Shown: piece after piece, positions 12,787 through 23,549 of the stretch
How positions within the stretch are numbered: the stretch's first letter is position 1
Layout: each line of letters starts with the position of its first letter
From: Combretum micranthum
Lineage: Eukaryota; Streptophyta; Magnoliopsida; Myrtales; Combretaceae
Assembly: GCA_024138025.1 (NCBI GenBank)
Contig: JAMXBD010000172.1
Location: 310,001-374,000 of the forward strand
Length of the DNA stretch: 64,000 nucleotides
Direction of reading: 5' to 3'
Translations under genes and position numbers: made by a program
The notes under the pieces: model-generated
What the model was told of the DNA's origin: nothing
Database searches by the model: none
The model's input: the letters and a program-made list of their open reading frames with translations, nothing else

Positions 12787-13173
12787 TTATGGCTCGTTTA
12801 CTTAGATATGGAGAATAGATAAAGTTTATAAAAAATTATCTTAGGAATAGTATTACCAATAATAAACCAAGGAATTAATGTACTTTGGCACTTACTTTAT
12901 CTAATACATATTTCAGTATTTACTTAAATTTATAATTGCAGTATTAAATTGGGAATAGAATAAAAATACTATTATAACCTATTTGGTTATTTTGAATAAA
13001 CAAAAAGTTATTTGTGGGGGGTAAAATAGTATAGTTTTTTTATTTTTTATTCCCTCTAGAGGGAGAATAGAGAAGGAATAATAAAACCACCTGTCAAGTG
13101 GTTTTAACCCTTTGCATAAAGAATAAAAAAATTACTGAGAATAAATACTCCTATTCCATTTTGCAAATAAATG
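12787..13173. mobile_element. Probable PIF/Harbinger-type MITE
   Basis: The left side CGTTTACTTAGATATGGA pairs with the complement of the right side (CATTTATTTGCAAAATGGA) as an imperfect inverted repeat. Flanking bases on the left are TTA, but the right flank no longer shows a clean copy. About 390 bp with no coding capacity. The terminal motif resembles the MITEs at 1969 and 34910 only loosely. Confidence 0.4.
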
Positions 13174-13984
13174 AAGTAATAGAACATACTTCGGGAATTG
13201 TTATCTGTCCTTCTTCTATTACCTTAAAGTAAATGGATTACTAAGTTTATGGTCGACTCATTTGAATCTGTGCAAGGAGGGAAAAAGGAACTAATTTCTC
13301 ACACAACAACATCTTTTCCTCCATAGTTGACATTTATCATCCTTCACTCGATGAAAGTATAGCAAATTGAAGAAACGTGCCTTCGAATTGACAAGCTTCC
13401 TCATATAGCCACCAATGTAGGGGTCAAGTTGAGAGACCTTTTTACCTTTTAGAGGACCTAAGCTTTGATAATCCATACGTAATGATAATTAAAATAACTC
13501 TATCTTCACATACCCGTTCTTCTCTTTAGTTAGTTTATACTTTTCACTGTCTAAGATCCTTCATTAGTTGAGGGTCTAGTGTATACAACTGGACTATCTT
13601 AAGTCGATGTCTTTACTATTTGTGTAGGTTTATTCTCATCAAAGAAGTTGGAGACCTATGATTAACACATGTTAACACGTAGGATTTGCCAACTTTTCAA
13701 GAGTTACACTATTGCAAATTTAGGATAACTGAATAATAGGGCCCAACACTATTCTAGCCCAATTTGTAATTTAAATTTTCTACTAAAGACTTACTATATA
13801 TTCTGGATGCTCTCTCTCTCCTCACTTGTCTCCCTTATCAAATAAGTCCCTCAGCTTCGTACTTTCTCATTTCAAACCTTAATTTCTGGGGATTCAATTC
13901 CACACTCGTGTTTGTGTTTGTGCAAGTGTAAAAGTGATAAAGTAATGACAATTCGAGATGCCACTCTCCATACTCACAAGATGT
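13174..13984. other. Intergenic DNA, no gene seen
   Basis: Short frames at 13291-13476 and just beyond (minus strand) show no domain. Nothing else was recognised. Confidence 0.4.
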
Positions 13985-16249
13985 GTCACACTCTAAATAT
14001 ATAGAGCCTAAAAGTCCTGTTACATATAACACTTAAGTGTTCTACACAAATACTAACTTCAACTAAGTGAGCTTCTAACAAATTTTAGATTAAGAAATCA
14101 TTTTTTAAGTTTATTAAACAATGGAATTGCAATGAAAAATAAAGGTAAAATTGTCTCTCAACGATATAAGGAAACCTCACAATACATATTCTCATTACAA
14201 TACCCAACATATCTAAACATTCAGCTTTTAGTCTCTCACCAATATCCAACCTACGGTCTATGTAATCATAGTATCCAAATCAAATCATCTTCATAGCCTG
14301 AAAAACAATGGATGATATAAAGCCTAGTATAACAGTAACACAAGTACAGATGATATGATCAGGCGGACTTATTTAATGCAATGAAACAACAACAAACTAA
14401 ATCTTTAATTTTAAGTGTAGCAAAACAATAGTGGAGCATTCATATTTCGGCAACACGTTATGAGAATCTGAAGGTCTTGAGTAGCTGTAATTGCTCAAGG
14501 AGTTGTTATAAACAGCTTAATACCTATATCCCATAGAAGAAATTCTAAACAACCTCATCTAGGGGTTAAAGTTGTTACTCATCTCTACTTATCATAGCCC
14601 ATAATATAATGCAGCTCAGTTGGTCTGATTAATGTGAGTTATATTATAGTACTTTACTTCAATCTAGATAGAGATTACCTCGATATTATCCGCCTTATCA
14701 GCTACACTATCGGTGGCTTAAACGCCTAACTACTATGCTAGCACCGCCATGCAAGGTTGTCACTCTCCAAGCTAGATTAAATGATGAAAATCAAACTCAA
14801 GCAATTAATAAGACCATAGAGGTAACCTACAACAAATAAGAAGATAGTACGATCAAGTATAGGAATTTGTTTCAAAGAAATTACTGGTCTAAGATTTAAG
14901 ATAACAATTCATTCACCCACTAACAATAGATTAATTAATTAGCCAAATTGAAGTTATATATAACATATGTTCTTATTTAAAATTTAGCTTAATTCCTATA
15001 AAGTATTAACTCAAAATTTTATATCAAGTTCAAAGAAATAAATTTAGGTATTAAGTCTATTATTATACACTAATGTACAAGGTAAGCTTAGTCTAGTCAC
15101 TAAGCTTATTATACAGTAACTAAGTATATTAAAACAATACTTTAAGTAAATGATTTGTTAAGCTAATAGGCCTTAATTGATTAAGAAAGCTCATATTAGG
15201 TTAAATTAGTCTAGTTATATTATAAATAAGCCAGTTATTATCTCACTTCTAATCAAGTCAAAACTTTCATTATTTGTACCTATTTAGTAAAAAGCAACTT
15301 CTAATATCATATTATGTAATTATTAAACCTAAAATTCATATTTTTATTTATTTTAAACAATTTATTACAAGTTTGGTTGAGCTCACTACCCCTAAAGATT
15401 TGACCGACTCACCTACTTCTAAACTAATTTTCAACACCAAATTTTATACTATCTCTATCTTTTATTGCTTTATATGTTTTTAGGTTGGTTCAACCCATTT
15501 GGATCAATTTAATATGGTTTTAATACCTAAAAACATCAAGTCCGATCAGAATAGGGAATCCAGCCTAACACTCGACCAGTTTTGCCGAAATTGGGCCTAA
15601 TCCAGGCCAACATAAAAGGAGAAGAAAATTGGACCAATTCAGTCCCTTAAATTCCTGCCACCCGTCGCCCCAAAATTCTAGTTTTGCCTTATTTTGATAT
15701 TTCATGTTTGAATCCAATTTTAATCCATTTCCAACACTCATTTGACATTGAAAACATGTATTAATCATAGATATTCATCTAATTATTGTTTAAACTAAAT
15801 ATGATGTGATTATAACATCAATAAATTGATCAAAACATCGATTATTCATTGGTTTCTTCAAATTCCAACCTTGTTTCTTCATACATGGATTATTATATTA
15901 ACTTACTTCCAACTTCAGCTCATTGATCTACACTCACAATCATAAAACCACAAAATCAAATCATCACAACATATTGTTGAACTTTAATTACTATTACTTC
16001 CACTCTTGCCATGCAAGTTATGGAAGTTTCTATCATTTCCAATCTCTTTTGTTCTTTAATTCTTGTTTTTCCTATCAATTAGAAGTTTCGGTTAGTAAAA
16101 GGAATAAAAGGATTTGAAATAGATATTGCATTGTTTTATTGTTGGATTGTTGTAGAATTCTAGAGATATGTAGGTTTTAGTTTTGAGTTTTTAGAGAGAG
16201 AAAGATAGTTTGTGGAAGAAGATTTGGGTAAAGTAACTTATGAGAGAAA

Positions 16250-16330
16250 CTTGAGAGAGAGAGGGTTTTGATTTTTTTCCTTGAAAATGGAAATTGAGAG
16301 GAGAGAGAGAAAATTAGCCTTATATATGTA
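16250..16330 (-). promoter_or_regulatory. LTR promoter and CT-rich leader (minus strand)
   Basis: On the minus strand TATATAAGG is followed by a long CT/TC-rich leader (complement of the GAGAGAGA runs at 16190-16310). The same arrangement, TATA then CT-rich leader, occurs in LTR A1 at 31377 and LTR A2 at 42442. This is the likely transcription start region of the G1 LTR. There is no evidence that it is active. Confidence 0.5.
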
Positions 16331-16548
16331 TGATTAGGAGGGTTCACAAACGTAAGATATACGTTTGGATAAGGTAATTGGTTAATTATTCATATGACAT
16401 ATACTATGATTATTTGATAACACTTCTAATTCAATTAATTGTTCTCATAATTAATTTAATCTCAAGTATTTAATTTTTTTTTTCCTTAGTAACTTTTCAT
16501 TACTTATAAATACTTTGATGTTCAAAACTAAGTTAAATTAACAATACA

Positions 16549-16550
<2 letters not shown>

Positions 16551-16608
<58 letters not shown>
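16551..16608. repeat. (ATT)n microsatellite
   Basis: About 19 uninterrupted TTA units inside the G1 LTR, near its transcription-proximal side. Confidence 0.97.
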
Positions 16609-16609
<1 letters not shown>

Positions 16610-16869
16610 TAAGAAAAATTAGGATATTTGAAGATGAGTATTTCAAAAATGAAATTTCTAATATCCCTTTTCTATTTTTTTCCTTTCATATTTATACAAT
16701 ATACATTATTTAATAGTTGTACGAGTTTGTCATACTATCAGCTGCAGTAACTACTTTTATTGAAACTATAAGTATTTGTTCAAAGTTACTAGTCTGTGTC
16801 ATAATTTTTGTGCCATGTCAAACTTTATCTATTTCTTCTTGTAGCATGTGCCTCTGCACGAAATTGCGC

Positions 16870-17100
16870 CTTATCGTTAAGGTGATAATCTGAATAAATA
16901 TGTTGAAAGGAGTCTCACTCTTCTCATGATGTCATTTCAGGAGGAAGTCCAACCCACTATACTAGGATTCGTTTCACCGAAACTCCATTTGTCAATCAAC
17001 AGCTTCTACTGGTAAATCCAATGAGGAAATAGAATCACCAATGCCTTCTTCAAAACTAACACATGGAACACGTTATCAATCTGAGACCCTTCAGGCAATT
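16870..17100 (-). pseudogene. G1 integrase C-terminus and chromodomain-like tail
   Basis: On the minus strand, VGVSTYQVQLPEGSQIDNVFHVLVLKKAL matches, residue by residue in spirit, the chromovirus stretch that precedes the chromodomain (VAYxLxLPxxSxIHPVFHVSxLKK); I give it here only as key words YQVQLPEG and VFHVLVLKK. It is followed after a gap by WTSS and LSTYLFRLSP, in the place of the chromodomain WxGxP and LxxxFPxFxLEDK words. Chromodomains target integration to heterochromatin. Here the domain is badly eroded, so its identity is inferred from position and a few residues. Confidence 0.5.
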
Positions 17101-17555
17101 GAACTTGATAAGTCGAGACACCAACCCTTTTTATAATAGGAAAGAGTCTGTAATACCTCTTTGAAAGCTTAGTAGTGTATTCCTTAGAAACAAAAATCTA
17201 CTTATAGGTTGGAGTTTAATATAAAACATATCACTTGGCTCGAACTCCATATGCACCTTATGTTTATCAACAAAATACTTCATCTTCTGTCGAGCTTTTA
17301 TTAGATTCTATTTAAGTTGCTCCATAAACTTATCCCTTTCAATTAATTCAAGCTCAATTACATCTATTTGAGATGATCCTCTAATATACGTAGGCAAAGA
17401 AGGTAAAGGTTTACCATAAACAACCTCAAATGGAGACATTTGAGTTCCATTGTGAACTTATGTGTCATAAGAAAATATAACCCAAGGTAGATAATGTACT
17501 CATGACTTAGGGATATCCATTACAAAGCACATTAAGTATTACCAAATAATTTTAT

Positions 17556-17822
17556 TTAAAACTTCGATTTGGCCATCTGAGCGCCACTCAGATGAAAAAG
17601 AATCATCCAAAAATTACTAATGAATATCGAATCCCTATCTAAAATGATACTCTTGGGGAAGCCATACAACTTGACAAGCATATGTAAAAATAAATGAGCC
17701 ACTTTACTCACAGTGAAATGAGTAGGCAATGAACCCAAATGATAGCACTTAGGGAGCCTATTAACAACAACTAAAATGACTGTGTTGCCATGAGATGTTG
17801 ACAAACAAGTAATAAAATCCAT
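17556..17822 (-). pseudogene. G1 integrase core fragment
   Basis: An 88-codon open stretch. MDFITCLSTSHGNTVILVVV, KLYGFPKSIILDRDSIF and FWMILFHLSG match the Ty3/gypsy integrase core: the first catalytic Asp in MDF, the second in DRD. The usual VVVDRL has become VVVNRL. The zinc-finger part (CVTCQHIKY) lies just upstream near 17890-17920. The downstream Glu-containing block is lost in a frame change, so the enzyme is dead. Confidence 0.88.
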
Positions 17823-18559
17823 AGAAATATCATCCTATATTCACTTTGGTATTGGCAAAGGGCTTAACAAACTAGCCAGAGATCTAGTTGCATATTTAAT
17901 ATGTTGACAAGTGACACATTATTTCACAAATTTGTCAAATATAAATCTCATGTTCTTCCAGTAAAAACCTTCTTATAAGTCCTTTGTACTCCAAAATGAC
18001 CAACACTAGGAGATGCATGATACTCCTATAAAAGAGTAGGAATAAGTTAGGATTGTGGAACAAAAAATAAGCAAGTGTGATAATATAAAAAACCATTATG
18101 CCATTGTAATGGCCAAGGAAGCTATTTGCCATTCTCCAAATCATTTATAATCTATTGAAATTTAGGCAAAGAAAGATACCTTACACATGTACCTAGTGCA
18201 TCAATTTCCACAATAAAACCTTTAATATAATTCGGCAAGGCAAAAATAGGCACATTAATCAATGCTGCCTTGCCTCCAAACTTTCATAAGTCTACTCAAA
18301 TCAATCCTTCTACAATATGTTCGTTGAAGGTAAAGTAATTGAATCATAACCTTTAACAAAGTCTTCAATAACATCTCAAAAGTCCCAAAAAAGCTTTTAG
18401 TTACTTAATGTTGACAAGCAATTTCCAATTCTTTACTACCTCTACTTTTGATGCATCAAGAGATACCCTATATTGAGAGACCCCGAATGAACATTTGCTA
18501 TCCTTTAAATAAAAAGTATTGTTAATTTATACCTATAGTACTTTAGAGAGATGTTCTAA

Positions 18560-18960
18560 ATGTAGTTTCGTAGTCCAACTATAAACTAAGATATCGTAAA
18601 AAAAAATACAATGATGAATTTTTGTAAAAATGGCGAGGATATATTACTCATGATATACTAAAATGTTGTTGGAGCATTACTTAACCCAAAGGGCATTACC
18701 AACAATTGGTAATGACCATCATATGTGCAAGAAATAATCTTCTCTATGTCCTGCTCATGTATTATGATCTGGTGATAACCTGGCCACATATCGAATTTTG
18801 AAGAAATAGTCGCTCCATGTAACTCATCACGTAATTCATCTATCATTGGTATGGGGAACTCATCTTAAATCGGTACTTGATTCAAGATTTTATAGTCAAT
18901 TCAAAATCTCCAACACCCATCTTTTTTCTTCACAAATAAAAGTAGTGAAGAAAATGGACT
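18560..18960 (-). pseudogene. G1 reverse transcriptase fragment
   Basis: The open stretch 18846-18658 reads [34 protein letters not shown] and [17 protein letters not shown], matching the canonical Ty3/gypsy RT blocks (catalytic Asp in KFDM). The second catalytic motif occurs near 18575-18610 as FFYDILVYS, where the family has FFDDILVYS, so one of the two adjacent aspartates is lost. It belongs to the broken G1 pol. Confidence 0.88.
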
Positions 18961-19023
18961 GGTACTATGTTTAATAATAGCTTGTTCCAATGTATCTTTA
19001 ACTTATTTTTCAATATAACTTTT

Positions 19024-19620
19024 CTAGAAGTGAGGATGCCTATAAGGTTTAACGTTGGCAGGGACTATTCCCTCAATCAAATGAATTTGATGTTGTATGG
19101 CTCTCAATGGTGGAAATGATGATGGTGTCTTAAAAACCTGAGAAAATCTACTTAGTACTCTTTCTAAAGCAGTACTATTAGTAGTAATCTCACATGTGTT
19201 ACAATTTTCCATCTGAACCATTAATTATATACAGAATTCAATAGCATGTAGAGACGCCAATCTCCAAAACTAATGAAAAGTAATGTAATTAGTTTCAATC
19301 ATGCATATGACTTGTAGGCCCTCTTTCACAAAATGCATGGTAGATTTTCCATAATCAATAGGAATAGGACCTAAATTTTGAAGCCACTGAACCCTCATAA
19401 CTACATTAGCTTCATGGATGGGTAGTATATAAAATGCTTCAAAAAAAATTCACTCACTAAATAAAAACTAGGGGGTTTACAAATTTTCCTTCACACTCCA
19501 GCTTGGCTTTATTTTCAGTCAAAACTTGAAATTTTAGAGCTAGTAATATAGATAAACGCAGATATTTTACAAGTCAAGAATGTAGGAAGTTATGAGTACT
19601 TCTAGAATCAACCAAAATTG
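19024..19620 (-). pseudogene. G1 protease and PR-RT linker fragment
   Basis: Near 19584-19617 the minus strand encodes ILVDSRSTHNFL, the retropepsin active-site motif D-S/T-G with Gly changed to Arg (family: DSGSTHNFI). Downstream, 19221-19024 encodes FPPLRAIQHQIHLIEG and PANVKPYRHPHF, which match the linker into RT (LPPxRxxDHxIxLxxG, PVNVRPYRYPHxQ). The active-site Gly to Arg change means the protease is inactive. Confidence 0.82.
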
Positions 19621-19669
19621 AAATTGAATTATGATAAATGATCTAAAATTTTTTCAATGAATAGATTTC

Positions 19670-21290
19670 CAGTAAGTGTACTTGTCGATCAAGTAACATA
19701 GAGTGAATGGGGTTGTCACTCCTACAAAGATTAAACTAAGTGTTAGACTGATATCAATTCTAATATAATCCAAGCAATTGATATTAAAATAAAACTATAC
19801 TAAAACTAAATAAACTAACAAGCATTATCAATCAACCATGGAGAAAACTTTTCCAATTCAATCAAATGAGATGTCAAAAAACTGCATCCTCTATACGTTA
19901 CTAATTGTCTTGCTAAGTAAGTTACAATTATAATTAGCTAACTGGCTATTTTTGTGAATTTGCTAAAACATTTATTTCTCTTCTGATTTCTAAAGCCTTT
20001 TTAACAAACTAATTAATTTTCTAAATTTCTTTAATCAAATTAATATGGATTCAAAATTACAACAACCAATCTTCTGATTTATGATTGCCTAGTGCATTAA
20101 TTAATTTTTCTTAAATTCCTTTAGTAAAAAGTTAATAAGAACACGACATCAAGTTCTGTAGGCAAATTCAACTCAATCAAGAGTAGCAAATCTTCCAATT
20201 TTACCAGCGCAATTAAACATGAATCTTCAAGGATCCTAAATCCCCTTCTTGCTCATTAAGATATCCTATAATATTATGTTTTGAGCCCTCAATGAGAAAT
20301 CATGGTATCAACCTAAACAAGAAATCATAGTATCTAGATTCAAATAAAAATAATCCAATTATCGAAATATATTATGATAAAGTGACAACAATAAATTAGC
20401 AATTAGGTTTTATCAATTTCCCTACACAAAGTAATTAGAACATGATTGAATTAAAAATATACCAACACATAGAAATAATGCAAATAATAATCTATTAATA
20501 TCAAGAACATTAAACATCTAATGTTTCTAATGTGGTGCATAAGAAATCACTTAATAGGGATTAAAGAATTGGATTCCACAATGTAAGTTGCCTCTTAGGG
20601 ACCTCGTCAATGTGGCACCGTTTTGTCTCGATAAATTTGCACATGTTCTTGAAATGTCGTGTGGCTCCGTGGATGTGCCTTCAACTTTGTCCGTCTCAAT
20701 GTCCTTCTATGTGTCTTTGTTCCATAAGCTCTGAGTCTATCATTCATTTTCTTCATAAATGATCGGTTTTTCTATATATTGTTTTTCTCCTTCAATACTT
20801 GTCCCTCAAGTCTGCTAAAAGGCAGCTTCTTAGGCATTTTAATTCTCTTCTCCCAAGACTTGTTGCTTAAGTCTTTGTGTGTTAGTTTGGTGACTGTTAA
20901 TTAGTTCAAAGATTTTTTTTAATTTTTTGTTTTAGTTGGCATGTGTTTGCATCTTTGTCAATGGAAATTGAATGGTATAATGGCACTTGACTTTTAATGT
21001 TCACATGTGGGAATGTTGTATTTCTCTAGGCCTTGGACGTGAAATTGCAAATTTGAAACGTCAATAAGTCTTTTTTTTAATGGCATTGCTTCGCATAAAC
21101 ATTGAATTTGATGCTTGCAATCTTAATTCATGGAATTCCTTCTGTAATTCCCAGAAATCACACACGCACGCACGCATAAATCTTGCTCTATAATCACTTA
21201 TGTGCATATTATATGAATTCGCACAATTTACCTATTAAAAATATAAATATATACACATTAGTGTAATAAAAAGTTGGGTAAAAACATATA
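19670..21290. mobile_element. Unclassified insertion between G1 gag and protease
   Basis: Upstream of it (higher coordinates) the minus strand still encodes ISFNALSDTKLLKTIR, the normal lead-in to the protease; the protease motif resumes only at about 19620. In intact relatives these are tens of residues apart, so about 1.6 kb has been inserted. The insert has no open frame, no recognised domain and no clear TIR or target duplication. Exact ends are uncertain. Confidence 0.5.
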
Positions 21291-21449
21291 AAATCTAATA
21301 GTTTTAAGCAATTTAGTATCTGACAAAGCATTAAAACTGATTGTAGCAATATCAAAATCAACATGTTTCTTATGAAATTTGTCTATAACATCATTTTTTC
21401 CACCAATCATGGCTCTCTTTGCTTGTAATCAATAAAGAAACTTGACCTT

Positions 21450-22250
21450 GCATTTATGATTTCTATTGTCTCTCTCATCACAATTAAAACAAAGGCACTT
21501 TCTCTTCTAATATTTACTTCTTCTCGTGTTAGTCTTTTAATAGGTAAAGTTGACTTAGAAGACTGAATATTATTCTATGTATTATTATTAGAGTTGGAAA
21601 CTATAGAAACCAACCAGTGGAGTCCTAATCTAAATAGATTTTGATGATGTAAATGGTGATGAAGAAGACACAAGGGTCTTTTATAAGAAAATCTATTATT
21701 TCATTTTGCCTCATGTAATTTAGCTAAAGCCATACCCTGTACTAACTTTTGTAGCTTTACGATTTGTGGCTCCCTCCTCAATGTAGGTTTCAGGCTAAAA
21801 ATATAGCAACTAATCAAGAAAGATTCGAAAAGGCTAGTTACCTAATTTATTTTCTTAGCACAAATTGAATAAATCCCCTTGAAGACCATCATATGCAAAA
21901 AGGATTGAAATGAATCTTCAAAGCTTTCAAGAATTTAGACCAATTGATCAGATGATTATTCAAATGCATCCATTTGAACTATTCCGAAGCATCACCAACC
22001 ATGGCAAATGATGACATGATAATACATTTTTTTTCTTCAACTTTATAAAAATTGAAGAATTGATAAGCCTAATAAATCCATGTTCTAACTCATTTTCCTA
22101 AAAACTCAATTAATTCAAGTTTAATGCCCCTTACAAGATTGTCAAAGCATCTAGAAAATGATGACTCTTGATTATTATCCATTTATGAATTGGACTGTTG
22201 AGGCTAATTCATCTGCAACTCTAATTACTCCATCCTCATTGAAAAATTTT
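21450..22250 (-). pseudogene. G1 gag fragment with CCHC zinc knuckle
   Basis: The zinc knuckle at 21491-21450 reads CFNCDERDNRNHKC, the C-X2-C-X7-H-X-C spacing typical of this gypsy group (CxxCDEKxxPGHRC). Upstream on the minus strand, MVGDASE, NWSKFLKALKIHFNP and NKLGN match the gag core pattern (LxGxAxxW, WxxFxxxxxxRFGP). Gag packages the RNA into the virus-like particle. Several stops are present. Confidence 0.75.
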
Positions 22251-22469
22251 GTAAAATAGATTTTGATTATTGCTCATATGGATATTGTTGTTGTTGAAGT
22301 GCAATAAAATGTTCTTGACTGTATCCATGTCCAATCCATGGTTGAGCTTCTTGTTTCCACCATTTGCAAAATGAAAGCACCAAATAATAAGGTCCAACAC
22401 TATCTTGGTTAAGTTTGTAATTCAAATTTTTTTTTACTAATGCTAAACGATAGTTGTTAATCATCTAAT

Positions 22470-22998
22470 ATGGACCATAGACCGCCTAGGCCAATTTTAG
22501 CCCATTAGCCTCATAGGCCAACCCAAGAGGTTAATGTCCAGTTCGTATTAGTAACAACTTAAATCCTCGTTAGGATACCTTTCACCCTAGCTTGATGTAT
22601 CAATTGGCTCCAACAGCACTCGGTTGATATTCACCCAATCTCTCTCAACATACTCTTATCAATCAAGCGTAGCACGTATGAGCATGGATTAGTAGGTCTA
22701 CCTATTTCTACCGTAATCATCATTAACTACCCACTTGTCTATGATCCTTAAGGCACACCTAACCATTAGGAATCATGCAAATATAAGTATCCTTCTCCCC
22801 TTTGCAAGAATGGTAATGTTGCTTATACTATCTCTCATACTCATGAACAAATTGCTTGCTAACTTAAGCATCAAGATAGCTACAACGGGCCTAACCCCGA
22901 CGTGCCACTAACTGTGTTCTACTTTGTAGGCGCATCATCCATAGGAGTCTAGTCTAGATACTCTATATTCAAGCTCTACCAAATTAGAACTAGGGACA
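22470..22998 (+). mobile_element. 5' LTR of Tat-like Ty3/gypsy element G2
   Basis: The segment directly precedes a primer-binding-like site and the G2 gag region. It ends in TAGGGACA followed by TTTGGTAACATCTATGAGAA. The order (short LTR of about 0.5 kb, then a PBS of this type, then a gag starting within a few hundred bp) fits Tat/Retand-type elements. The left limit is estimated from where the G1 gag stops, and no second LTR copy was found to confirm it. Confidence 0.55.
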
Positions 22999-23016
22999 TT
23001 TGGTAACATCTATGAG
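22999..23016 (+). promoter_or_regulatory. G2 primer binding site, degenerate
   Basis: TTTGGTAACATCTATGAGA sits at the position of, and resembles, the PBS found in Tat/Athila-type elements (TTTGGCGCCGTCTGTGGGA). Several substitutions are present. A minus-strand DNA synthesis primer tRNA would pair here. Confidence 0.5.
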
Positions 23017-23549
23017 AAGCTTGCCTCTTTGCAGAGGTTTCCCTACCATCATTTCAACTTCTAAAAATACTAGACTTGAAAACATGAGCACTTTAACTTA
23101 GTCATACTACTTCATTCTAAGAGTAAGAAAATAGGGTCAAAATCTTAGGGATGATTCCAAGTCAGCGATGAGATTGCCTAATTCATAGGCGTGAAAGGAC
23201 TCACATGCATATCCTAGAATCCTCCATACTTTAGACAATTCTCAACACTAAGGTTGCTTGAGCAACCAAGAAAAGACACTCCAAAAAATTATGGAGCAAA
23301 ATACTAAGATGATGAACCATAACAGAGAGGTTGAGCAACGCCTTAAGGAATTAGAATTCCAAGCTAGCAATAGCAAAACTCAATCGCTGCAATTCCTTGT
23401 AGTGGCCTGTTTCAACTTCCCAATAGCCACTACATGAGCCATATTGAAGTAGCCATTGTTAAGCTCGAGAATGCTATCAAGCACAGGCAACCCTTTGAGA
23501 TTATAATGTCTAAGGATCTCTTAAGGTCAAAAATCACTCATTTGCACCA

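Larger units (their letters stand above)
13985..16665 (-). mobile_element. 3' LTR of minus-strand Ty3/gypsy element G1
   Basis: The plus-strand left end TGTCACACTC is the complement of an LTR end in GAGTGTGACA, the same ending style seen for LTR A1 (GGGGCATGACA) and A3 (GAAGTGTGACA). On the minus strand, a purine-rich tract (GAAAGGAAAAAAATAG, near 16670-16690) precedes the presumed LTR start and follows the G1 pol remnant, as expected for PPT then LTR. It includes a minus-strand TATA and CT-rich leader near 16320-16250. The start at 16665 is estimated and no target duplication was verified. Confidence 0.55.
16840..22460 (-). mobile_element. Ty3/gypsy chromovirus-like element G1, internal region
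   Basis: A decayed minus-strand element. In translation order: gag core (about 22250-21800) and zinc knuckle (21491-21450); protease DSRSTHN near 19600; the PR-RT linker (19221-19024); RT (18960-18560); integrase zinc finger CVTCQ (about 17920) and core (17822-17556); and the integrase C-terminus plus chromodomain-like tail down to about 16870. The gag to protease gap is about 1.5 kb longer than normal because of an insertion (19670-21290). Stops and frameshifts occur throughout. The domain order PR-RT-RH-INT and the probable CHD identify Ty3/gypsy. The 5' end is overrun by element G2. Confidence 0.82.
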
